Origin: Pseudo-nitzschia pungens
Taxonomy: Eukaryota; Bacillariophyta; Bacillariophyceae; Bacillariales; Bacillariaceae
Length of the DNA: 64,000 bases
NCBI GenBank assembly: GCA_037355855.1
Contig: CM074761.1
Span: 6,343,346-6,407,345, forward strand
Reading direction: 5' to 3'
This document shows, piece by piece, positions 1 through 10,000 of the stretch; the stretch's first letter is position 1, and each line of letters opens with the position of its first letter. A program made the translations under genes and the position numbers. The notes under the pieces were generated by a model. The model had not been told where the DNA came from. It saw only the letters and a program-made list of their open reading frames with translations, and searched no databases.

Positions 1-1037
1 TCCTTGACTGGCTCACCGTCGAGAGGATTCACTGTCGTTACCTTGTCATCATACCAACCAAGTTGATAATTTTTGGCTGGATTGAAGCACATATTCATAT
101 CGTCAGATCCGTACGAGGCTCCCATATAACCTGTCTTGTCCCCATAACTGCTTCCACCTTTATCTCCAGAATGAGCCAGTCCAAGATTGTGACCAACCTC
201 ATGTACTTGCACAGACACAGATGATGCTGCCTCGTTGTTGTAGAAGCTAAAGCTCCCACCAACAAACGCATATGCCAACCAATCACCAGTGCCTGGTGGA
301 AAGACAAAAGCAACAAGGTCGTACATATCCAGGGCTCCGAGTTGATCAATGGCATCTGCCACCGCAGCCTGTTGCAGCATGTTGCGATGGTTGTTGGTGG
401 AAAGATCAAAATTGATCTTGACGTCGACAACTCCGTTATTGACTTCCACACCGGTTTCTGTTGTACCTGAAAAGGGCTCAATCTGGAGCTTTCCGTATGA
501 GCAGGCCTTGTATTGTGTCTTGAGGCAGCTTTCATCGTCAAAAAAGTCGTTTTCCAGTTGAGAAACGTCTGGATTCGGTGCAATATCATTGGAATCAGAT
601 ATACGAATCACAAGAGTGGTGAGAACTCCTTTTTTAACCGCTAGATCACGCTCAATTCTTGTAGGGTCAGCGCCGCGTGGATCGTTACGAACTTCAATGA
701 GCGCATCTGCGGGAATGTAAATTTTTGGATCTTCCATATCAACAATCGCTCTACTGAGAGTCATGGTTGATTCTCCTGGTACAGCGTGTTCCATGATAGA
801 TTCGGTTCCTTCAATTTCCAGATATTGCAATCCGAGCATTTTAGAATCTTCTTTTGGTAACTCGCAAACCCATGTATCTGGTAATGTCCTGTCATTATTT
901 GTTTTATATTGGATATCCTCGATGTACAGCTTGCATGTTGTTGTTTGCGATAAATGTCGATGGCGGGATCCTCGAAGGACAGTGGAGGAAACATTTGCCA
1001 ACAGGATAGCGAGAAGCATGATTGAAATGATATTCAT
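1..1037 (-). CDS. M11 (gametolysin-like) secreted metalloprotease, C-terminus outside window
   Basis: The minus-strand frame is open from an ATG at 1037 to the window edge (345 codons). The N-terminus is a hydrophobic leader of about 18 residues (MNIISIMLLAILLANVSS), so the protein is probably secreted. The zinc site HEVGHNLGLAH lies at residues 279-289 (HExxHxxGxxH), followed by a YMGASYG stretch resembling the Met-turn region of M11 enzymes. Peptidase M11 includes the Chlamydomonas and Volvox gametolysins that digest extracellular matrix glycoproteins. The order of blocks matches the complete gene at 3458-5395 on the other strand (FFDDESCLKTQYKAC against VFDDNSSLKSQYAAC; GDWLAYAF against GDWVAYAY), so the two are head-to-head paralogs. 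The substrate is unknown. No intron or stop is seen. The upstream stretch 1038-1569 holds no convincing gene. Confidence 0.85.
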   Translation of the reverse strand, partial: MNIISIMLLAILLANVSSTVLRGSRHRHLSQTTTCKLYIEDIQYKTNNDRTLPDTWVCELPKEDSKMLGLQYLEIEGTESIMEHAVPGESTMTLSRAIVDMEDPKIYIPADALIEVRNDPRGADPTRIERDLAVKKGVLTTLVIRISDSNDIAPNPDVSQLENDFFDDESCLKTQYKACSYGKLQIEPFSGTTETGVEVNNGVVDVKINFDLSTNNHRNMLQQAAVADAIDQLGALDMYDLVAFVFPPGTGDWLAYAFVGGSFSFYNNEAASSVSVQVHEVGHNLGLAHSGDKGGSSYGDKTGYMGASYGSDDMNMCFNPAKNYQLGWYDDKVTTVNPLDGEPVK

Positions 1038-1569
1038 TATGGTTGTTATTTTTTTGTTTTAATTACGTTTGGTTGTGGTTGTGAAAAAAATTATGAGATT
1101 GGTGAGACGGCAACATGGATTGATAAATTTTCAAAAATATTCTGACAAACCTGACTTCCGTATTATGGCATGGCGCATGGCGCGGTTGAGTTGCGCATTG
1201 AGAATTCAAGAAGGACGGGCAGCTTTAGGAAATCATACAAAAAACAAAAAGGAACTTTCTAGAGATTCTTCATTGGGCCTTGATAAAGTCTTTGATTGAT
1301 GTCATCGTAATCTTTTTTATTCTCGAACTACTTCTACTTCGTACGAAGTAGTAGTTTAGAATCGTACCGGTACATTACAGTGCGTAGCGCATCCGTTTTC
1401 TTGCGTGCACAGCGTTTCCTACGTGTACCGGCATGTGTTACACGTACTTTGTCAAAACAATGTTATGGATTTGTCGCTTCGATGATTTTTCAACCGCCCA
1501 TAAAAATTGTGTGTTTCCCCTATGAGGTAAATCTTACCCTAGCATCGCCCCGGATAAAAAGTACATCAG

Positions 1570-2275
1570 GGAGCAGCGAATCATGATGATCCTGCGCTCT
1601 CGAGAGTTTGGTGAATCAAATACATCATGATGATGCTGATGCTGGTCGTGGTCTTTAGGGAGTGATCCCGGTCTTTCGTGAATGTGGAGAATCAAGTACG
1701 TGTACACGATGATCCCGGTCTTTCGCGAGTGCAGGGAATCAAAAACACGATGATCCCGGTCTTTTGGGAACGCAGAGAAACAGCGACATAATGATCCCAT
1801 TTTTTTGACGTTGCTGCTGGTGGTACTGCTGTTCTTGCAGCTGCTGGAATCCACCTATATTCCTGCTGAAGTTTGGTAAATTCCAGAAAACAAATACATG
1901 ATGCTCCCTGTCTTTCATGAATGCAGTGAATCAAACACACCTTCATCCCGTTTTTTTGTGAACGCAAAGAAGCAACGACACGATAATCCCTCTCTTCAGT
2001 GAATGGAGAGAAACAACAACACGATGGTGCTCCCAGTCTTTTGTGAGTGCAGAGAAAACAACAAACAACACAATTCTCCCTGTCTTTCGTGAATGTAGAA
2101 CCTTTTCACCACGATGCACTCTAAATACACTGCAATCCTGGTCTTTTGTGAGTGCTGGGAATAATATGCACTATGTTGCCGGTTTTCTGGTGCTGGGAAA
2201 GCAGGGAGGAATCAAAGAACAAGACATGATGATCACGGTTTTTTGTGAAAACAAACAAAGAGGAATTACCTAGAC
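1570..2275. repeat. Degenerate minisatellite, unit about 40-55 bp
   Basis: A loose tandem array built on the core GATGATCCCGGTCTTTCGNG followed by AATGCAGGGAATCAAA, repeated about a dozen times with drift. Short frames across it on both strands are low-complexity and not convincing as genes. The same core recurs at 5520-5770, on the other side of the protease gene. Confidence 0.75.
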
Positions 2276-3457
2276 GATGCTGCTGCTGCTGCTGCTGTAA
2301 ATCAAATGTATGGTGCTCTCTCGTGGTTGTTACATTAATTTGATTTGAGTTTAGAAGAAATAGAAAAATAAGATGATACTACGTACTAGAAAATCGACAA
2401 GAAGACATCACTAGTAAGGTACTACTACGTACAAGTTAGTACTAGTACTAGTACTACCGTACCGGTAAATTACATAGTACGAGTAAGCTTACGTACCACC
2501 AGTACTGGTATTGGTACCAGATTACCGTACGACCTAAAGGTATTGTACGAGTAAGCCTTACGTGTACCGGTAAGATTACATGGAGCGACTGACTCGTACC
2601 GTACCGGTAAGGACCTTACCGTACGACTCACCACGATATCGCTTCAACAGCAGCAGTAATACTAGTAGCTACTAACACAATACGTACGGGTTTGTACAGT
2701 AAGGTTACTGCAGCAAGGAAGAGAGACCAGATTACTGTATTCATAATATGCTCTCAATGTGTCGCATACTCGTACCGGTAGGGCCAGAATAGTTGTAGTA
2801 ACAGTCATTCTATTTACTCAGTAACCTTACCTTAGGCCTACGGTATGTAAATGATGTTTGGATATTACAACGTACGAAGTAAAAAGCAACCGAACCCCCC
2901 AACTCGTACTACTTACGGAAGCAAGAACAAGAATACCGGTAAGGCATGAACTAATGCGAAGAAAGAACTCGGATGTAAGGTACTGTAAACAAGAGCGTAC
3001 AAATTCGTACTGTGCCTTGAGGTTCGTGTATCCGTACGAGTACTCGTACGGTACCGTACGACCTAACGTAGACGTATTTGTTTTCATTCGTGCGGTATCT
3101 TACGAGTTAGGGTAATTTCTTAGGTTACCGGGTAACAGGTACAAAATAACTTACCTTGCATATTACCACTACTATGGTACTTCTCTCATTCAACGAAGCC
3201 CAGCCATGTGCTACCGTATGGTAAGTTACAATAGTAAAAGTGGGAGAAGATCTACTGCCACTCGTTCGTAAATATTACTCGTGGCTGCGGCTCGCAAGTT
3301 TTGGTGAAAGTTTCGTCAGTTTCTTCCGAGGAATTTTCTCTTCTCACAAAATCGAATTTCACAAAACAAAATCGAACAGCAACAACCAGCATCAACTCTA
3401 TTCCAACAACAAATACTCCCATTCTAAAAAAAATATCACGGTCACAACCAACAAGCC
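2276..3457. other. Intergenic spacer, GTAC-rich; protease 5' region
   Basis: No gene is supported here. From about 2380 to 3230 the DNA is dense in the palindrome GTAC and its extensions (CGTACG, GGTACC, AGTACT), with 15 or more GTAC sites in 2380-2640 alone. The last 150 bases, rich in AAC and CAA triplets, are probably the 5' UTR of the gene starting at 3458. A short CTG run sits at about 2279-2296. Confidence 0.6.
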
Positions 3458-5395
3458 ATGAGATTCACCGGTTTCAGCATCCTCTTTGGCCTCGTTGCCA
3501 TGCCATTTCACCACCAGCACCACCACCACCAAGCCTTCGCTGCCGAAACATCTAGTACTACAGCTAATACTAGTAAAAGCCGTCAGCATCACCGTCACTT
3601 CCTGGAAGAAAATACGGAGTGCACCCTCTACCTAAAGGTCGTCGGATACGAGGACCAAACCCGAGACGAAGACACGTGGGCCTGTGAGTTCACATGGGAA
3701 CAAGCCGAACAATTCGGTGGCCAGGACATCATGGACATCGAGGGAATACCCAAGGACTTCTTTGACTCTCAGAACATCGTTTCTGGAGAAGCCGTCCTCA
3801 CCGTGGAGAGCGGCGCCTTTGTCGAGCAGTCCACCGACGAGGGAAACATCTCGCGCACGGCAATGGTGATCCCGGACCCCAGAGTCGTAAGGGTCAGGAG
3901 AATTGCGGAGTCCCATCCCCGCCACCACGCACAGCAGCACGCAGCCCACGGCCGCCGACTCACCAAGACCAAGGGAAACTTTGGAGTCCTGGTAGTCCGG
4001 GTCATCGACGGAAACAACCGGGCTCCCACTCCGAGCGCCGCCCAGTTGAAGAATGACGTCTTTGACGACAACAGCAGTCTGAAGAGTCAGTACGCGGCCT
4101 GTTCCAAAAACCAGAACATTATTGAGAACAAGGGCATTGTCGACGTCAAGATCAACACTAAGGTTACCTCGGGCTACAAGGTCATGGAAAGCGAGGCCAG
4201 GTCCAAAGCAAATTCCATTTACGGTGGCAGCACCGGCCTATCGAACAAGTACGACCTGGTCATGTTCTGTCTTCCTAGTGGTTCAGGTGACTGGGTGGCC
4301 TATGCCTACATCAATCGCTGGGACAGTTTCTACAACAACAACTGGTGTCGTACCGTTTCGGCACAGACGCACGAAGTCGGTCACAACATGGGACTGGGGC
4401 ACAGCGGTAAGGACGGAGATCCATACGGAGACAAATCCTCCGTGATGGGCTATGGGTACTATCAAGACGATGGTCCGAATATGTGTTTTAGTGCCACCCA
4501 CAGCTACCAGTTGCGATGGTACGAGGAACAGGCTGGCTATATCCATCCCCTAGCCCTTCCAGGCAGCACCCGCATATCCTATCTCTTCACTGGGGTCGCA
4601 GACTACAAGTTTGGGCCCCGAACGGAGATCATCGCGATGCGTCTCAATCTCTACGGAGACAATAATGGGCTGGACTTTTACCTTGGATACAACCGCAAGT
4701 CTGGCCCTAACTCGGGCACCCTCGAGGCCGCGGACACCATGCTCCTCTATGCCAAGGAAGTAGGTGGTCCATTTGGTTATTCTAAAGACTCCCAGCGGTA
4801 CGACATTCCGCTCGGGAGAACGTTGCGGTTATCCAACTACAAGAATTCGGGCTACAACGTCTACATCCAGTTCATGTCCCGATCGAGCGACAGAAAGTAC
4901 GCCACGGTCCATATCTGGAACGACAAACCCAAGCAAAGCACTCCCACTCACAGTCCCGTTGCTCCCACTCGCAGTCCCGTTGCTCCCACTCGCAGTCCCG
5001 TTGCTCCCACCCCAAGTCCTGTCACTCCCACTCGCAGTCCAACCAACACTCCCACCCGAAGTCCGGTCACTCCCACTCGCAGTCCAACCAACACTCCCAC
5101 CCGAAGCCCGGTCACTCCCACCCTCAAACCAACCCCGTCGGACACGTCGAGCACCAGTAGCTCCTCGACCGAGGAGTGTGCAGACGATCCGAGCTTTGCC
5201 TTCAAGGGAGACGAGAAAAAGAAGTGTGACAACTGGGTTGCCAAGGGCAGCCACAAGTTACCTGGAAACAAGAAGATTTACAAAAAAGTCCAGAAAAAGT
5301 GCAACAAGAAGGTCAGGAAAAAAGAGCGGGTTTACGACCATTGCCAGGAGACCTGTGCCATGGTGGGACTCGGTAAGTGTGTCTCCTCGTCGTGA
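3458..5395 (+). CDS. M11 (gametolysin-like) secreted metalloprotease with PT-rich hinge and Cys-rich tail
   Basis: 645 aa. Residues 1-28 form a leader with a His-rich patch (HHQHHHH) ahead of a likely cleavage after AFA; this predicts secretion. A propeptide-like region of about 170 residues is followed by the M11 catalytic domain with HEVGHNMGLGH at 305-315; His305, His309 and His315 would bind zinc and Glu306 would be the catalytic base. SSVMGYGYY follows as the likely Met-turn. From about residue 494 a Thr/Pro hinge repeats SPVAPTR and SPTNTPTR units. The tail holds six or more cysteines in the pattern CADDPSFxFKG...CDNWV...CQETC, a small domain seen in many diatom secreted proteins. The start is the first ATG after an A/C-rich leader. 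Likely acts on extracellular or wall glycoproteins (family inference). The paralog at 1-1037 is divergent. Confidence 0.9.
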   Translation: MRFTGFSILFGLVAMPFHHQHHHHQAFAAETSSTTANTSKSRQHHRHFLEENTECTLYLKVVGYEDQTRDEDTWACEFTWEQAEQFGGQDIMDIEGIPKDFFDSQNIVSGEAVLTVESGAFVEQSTDEGNISRTAMVIPDPRVVRVRRIAESHPRHHAQQHAAHGRRLTKTKGNFGVLVVRVIDGNNRAPTPSAAQLKNDVFDDNSSLKSQYAACSKNQNIIENKGIVDVKINTKVTSGYKVMESEARSKANSIYGGSTGLSNKYDLVMFCLPSGSGDWVAYAYINRWDSFYNNNWCRTVSAQTHEVGHNMGLGHSGKDGDPYGDKSSVMGYGYYQDDGPNMCFSATHSYQLRWYEEQAGYIHPLALPGSTRISYLFTGVADYKFGPRTEIIAMRLNLYGDNNGLDFYLGYNRKSGPNSGTLEAADTMLLYAKEVGGPFGYSKDSQRYDIPLGRTLRLSNYKNSGYNVYIQFMSRSSDRKYATVHIWNDKPKQSTPTHSPVAPTRSPVAPTRSPVAPTPSPVTPTRSPTNTPTRSPVTPTRSPTNTPTRSPVTPTLKPTPSDTSSTSSSSTEECADDPSFAFKGDEKKKCDNWVAKGSHKLPGNKKIYKKVQKKCNKKVRKKERVYDHCQETCAMVGLGKCVSSS

Positions 5396-6165
5396 CCAGG
5401 AGCAGGCCACGACCACCAGCACCACCACCAAATCCACTTGTGATAGTACTAGCCTATTAAACTTCAGTTAACAACAACTTCAAAATTGAAAACAAAATAA
5501 TATTAAAAACCGAAAGCAGGGAACTAGATCCATGATGATCCTGTTCTTTTTGGGAATGCAAAGATTCAATTGCACGACAATCTTGGTCTTTTGTAAGCGC
5601 TGGCAGGGAACCAAATACAGTATGCTCCCGGTCTTTCGGGAATGCAGGGAACTAAATACATGATGATCCCTGTCTTTTGTAAGTGCCGGTACACAATACA
5701 GGATGATCCCGGTCTTTCGGCAATGTAGGGAAACAACAACAGGATGATCCTGGTCTTCGGAACGGAGGAAGTAACCTTTTTTAATCTTACGTACCGTACG
5801 TAGAAGTAGTATGTTTCAAATTTCAAAAAAATAATACTATCGGTACGTACGTAGTAACCGGAACCAACCAATAACCTTAGTCTTCATCAGCCCTATGAAT
5901 TACGAAGTACAAGTTCGAGTAACTTACTACAAAGTACTGTAACCTTACGTATTTGTATGTACTCGTACGTGTACTTCGTCCGAAGTACGTATCATTGATA
6001 TTTTTATCGTATTTAATACGTAGTACTGTTCTAGTAAGTAACTTACGTATTCTTTTTTTTTAACTGTAATAATTTCTTGTATTACACGAGGAAAGAGTTC
6101 GTTATGATAGTGTACGGACGTACGTAAAAGTAGTACTACTATTTATTTTTTGTCGATACGATTTC
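5396..6165. repeat. Downstream spacer: minisatellite block, then GTAC-rich DNA, then gypsy target site
   Basis: 5520-5770 carries about five more units of the minisatellite seen at 1570-2275 (core CCCGGTCTTTCGGGAATG). 5771-6160 is AT-rich and studded with GTAC palindromes. 6161-6165 (ATTTC) is the left copy of the 5-bp target duplication of the gypsy element; the right copy is 12058-12062. No gene is visible. Confidence 0.7.
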
Positions 6166-6530
6166 TGTCGTATGTCTCAAGACTACGACACACAAGAAAC
6201 AATCTATTTATGAATTAAGAAACAAACACTGTTTCTATCAACTTCAAGGTTCTCTATGACTGATGTCCCCGACTCAGGTTCTTATGACCTTTTTATATAT
6301 ATATGACCTTTTTATATATATGGCAATATATATTGCAATATATATATTGCAAAGCTTCTCTATGTCTGTTTGCTCTTTATCAAGATAAACAACACGACGT
6401 TGTACGAGAGAACATTCATTTTTATCTTAGTTTCCAAAATCATAACTCTTATCATAATTTCTTATTTTACAAGATTATCAATCACTTTATTTTTATATTC
6501 GGTCGACCTCTGGTTTCCAGAGATATGACA
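6166..6530 (+). repeat. gypsy-1 5' LTR
   Basis: 365 bp, TG...CA ends. Contains a run of TATATA blocks and the self-complementary stretch GCAATATATATTGC near the middle, where a core promoter may lie. The downstream leader 6531-7051 contains repeated CATACC motifs and no gene. Confidence 0.93.
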
Positions 6531-7051
6531 TTGTAATTACAGTCGATTACACGACCACCATTGTCAATTCTTTGAATTGATTGCATTCCTTAACCCATCT
6601 TTAATCCGGATACTTTTTCAGTGGTACTCTACCATCATACCACTCAAAGCCTTTCATCAGTACGGCTACAGTACTTCACCACGTACCCATACCTTCAACC
6701 TACTCATACCATTTAACCTTACGGTACCTCAACACGTACCCTACCATACCTTCCAAGGTTAAGGTTACCAACATCATACCAACCTTCGGCCACTCATACC
6801 TTCGGACCTTCATACCTTTGGTCATACTTACCTACATACCTTCAACATTTATTTTCAAGTTTATTTTTTACACTTAAGCAAAAAAGCTTAAGGTTCTCCG
6901 AAGATACTTGCCACCTATTTCCCTTAAGTGCGAGTTGTTTTAGGTATCCATCAATACCTCTTCCATATATACCTACATATATATACCTACACATACACAC
7001 CAAGTCCCTTCCATATACCTACCAAGTATCCAGCAATACCCAGCAAGTACC
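6531..7051 (+). promoter_or_regulatory. gypsy-1 leader with candidate primer-binding site
   Basis: The bases directly after the LTR (TTGTAATTACAGTCGATTAC) do not begin with TGG and so are not a standard site for a tRNA 3' end. The complement contains CGACTGTAA, which would fit the anticodon arm of a tRNA-Tyr(GUA); this is a weak inference. The rest is a CATACC-rich untranslated leader. Confidence 0.4.
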
Positions 7052-10000
7052 ATGTCTTCTGTTACACCTCTTCCATTTAAGTTCGACTTCGAATTAGATG
7101 AACTTGAAAAGGCTGAGTATAAACGTGTGATTACCAATGAGAATGAAACTGAAACAACTAAGGTGAAAGTCACCTATATCACTTCAACTTCAACCCTCTT
7201 ACAGACACTTCACTCTATCCATGAATTCTCTGAAGCACGTTCTTCCCTCAGTTGGACTACAGGTCCCAGGTTGTACTCCAAGTTCCCAGATATTCTAAGG
7301 GACTATTCTGATAAGACCTGGTGGAATACCAACATCCTTGGACATACCCATACTGTTCCTCACTTTGAACAAGACCTTCGCGCCTTCATTCGGTTCAAGT
7401 TCTCCAACAACGATGACGTATACCGTAACCACAAACGATTCCTGTTTCAGATTAAGAAGACAACTTCCATGAGCGTCTCCAGCTTTGTTTCAATGGTTTC
7501 ATATCACAACAATGTTATCCTTCCTTTGTTGCCTGGCGCTCCAGTTGCTGCTGCTGATGCAATCATCCCTCCAGAAGATTTCAAAGATCTTATCTACGAC
7601 TCTATGCCTTCTGATTGGAGAGACTCATATGAAGACATCCATTCTCCACACGATGATACCCTTACTGAGATTATTACCAGAATGGAACGTTACTGTACCA
7701 AAGCCAATCGTAAAAACAACAACAAAAACACCAACAACAACAGTAACAATTCCAACAAGTCCTCCAACAGACAGACTGGTAAAAATCGGAACAACACCAA
7801 CCGTCGTTCTGGCAACAACAACAATAACAACAATAATGCTCGACGTTCCAACAACAACAATTCCTCACAGAATTCTGCCGCCAACTCTAACAACAGAATC
7901 AAGGATACAGACCCATGTCCTATTCATCCTGGTAGCAACCATACTTGGGGTCAATGTTTCAAAAATATTGACAATCCTAATGGCAAGCGTCGTGGTCCTT
8001 CCACCAACAACAACAACAACAATCGGTCTTCAGCTGATGCAAACGCAGCAACAGGCTCTGCAAACAACTCTCGCCCTTCTTCGGTGACAACTCCCAACAA
8101 TCCACCTCCTGGTGATGGTCATGTTTGCACCTTTATTTCTCCACCTGAAGACATTTGGGTTGACCTCTTTCATGTCAACGCTGAAATTGATGAAGCCTAT
8201 TATCATCAGGACCTCCAACGCTTTCCAATTAAACCATCCACTGCTGATGATATACCTCTTGCTGAAGTGTTCAACGCCTCAGCTGATCCTTATGATCCTT
8301 CCATTGTTTTATCTCCAGCTCCACCAAATCCAAATCCTGAACCATTTGAACCTCTCATTTCAAAACCTTGCCCTGATTTGGCTCCCACTACATTGACTAC
8401 ATGCAAATCCATCAACGATATCTCCGGCAAATTTTATTTCAAGACCCTCTTTGATAGTGGCTCCACATTTGAATTAATCTCCAAAAAGCAGATCCCCTCA
8501 AACATTCCCATTCATGTTCTTGAATCTCCAATTGGATTAGACACTCCCAATGGCAAGTTCAAATGTGTTGAATATGTTGTGCTTACTGACATTATGTTTC
8601 CCGAACTCTCTTATTCCAGAAGAGTTAAAAGCTTGACTTGCTTTGTGGTTAACAACATGTATTATGATTTGATCATCGGACGTGCCACTATGAAGAAGCT
8701 TGCCATCAAAATGGATTTTGAAGCCTCACTTGTCTCTTGGTTTGATAAGGACATGCCCTTTCATCCACGATCCTACTTCACCAATCAAACCTTGGTTCAG
8801 AAGATTATCAGCAATGAACCCTACTCCATTGCTGAAGCCTACATCGCGCAAACCACTCAATCCTACGTTGATAGTGCAACCAAATATGAGAAAACTGATT
8901 TGCAAGAACTGGTTTCCAACCAAACCCATCTTTCCAGTGACCAACAATCCCAGTTGCTTCAGATTCTCTCCAAACACCATCCTCTGTTTGAAGGTCTCTC
9001 TCATAGAGAACTTGGAATTTTCCCCCACAAGGAATTCCACATTGAACTCCAACCGGGTGCAAAACCATATCATATCAAGCAGCCCTACAGTATCCCTATC
9101 CATCAACAAGACGCTGTTAAAACTGAACTCCTTCGCCAAGTGAAACTTGGAATTCTTGAAAGATGTTATGCAACTGAATGGGGCATGCCAACTTTTGTTG
9201 TCCCTAAACCCGATGGATCCTGCAGAATCATTTCTGATTTTCGTGAGCTTAACAAAGTCACCAAGAAACTCCACTATCCCTTGCCCAAGATCCAAGATAT
9301 CTTCCATCGCCGCCGTGGGTTCAAATATGTCACCCTTATTGATGTCAGCATGCAATTCCACACCTTCAAATTGGATGAGCCTTCCACTTGGCTCTGTGTG
9401 CTTGTCACTCCTTTTGGCAAATTCAGATTACTGAGACTTCCAATGGGCTTCCTCAACTCTCCAAGTTGGGCACAAGGCTGTATGGAATCCCTGTTTGTCA
9501 ATCTCAATGATGTCGAAGTTTATATTGATGACATTGGAATTTTCTCACCTGACTTCAACTCTCATTGCAAAACTGTCTCAATTGTTTTGTCCATCCTACA
9601 AGCCAACAACTTTTCTGTTAAACCTGCCAAATGCCATTGGTTCCAACAACGCGCACCATGGCTTGGTCACATCATCACCACCACTGGCATCCTTCCAAAC
9701 CCTAAGAAGATTGAACCAATCCTGAAACTTGCTTTCCCTGCAACTATCACTGACCTTCGATCCTTCATTGGCATGATTAATTTCTATCGGGCTCATTGGC
9801 GCAAGCGCGCTGAAATTTTGGCTCCTCTCACTGCCTTATCTGGCAAGGCTCGTGGTAAACTTCAACAAACTCCACAACTCCTTGCTGCCTTCAAAGCTGC
9901 CAAAACCATGATTGCTGAAGAAATTCTTCTCACCTATCCTGATCCCAATCTCCCTTATGATGTCTACACTGATGCCTCCGATTATCAGCTTGGTGCTGTC

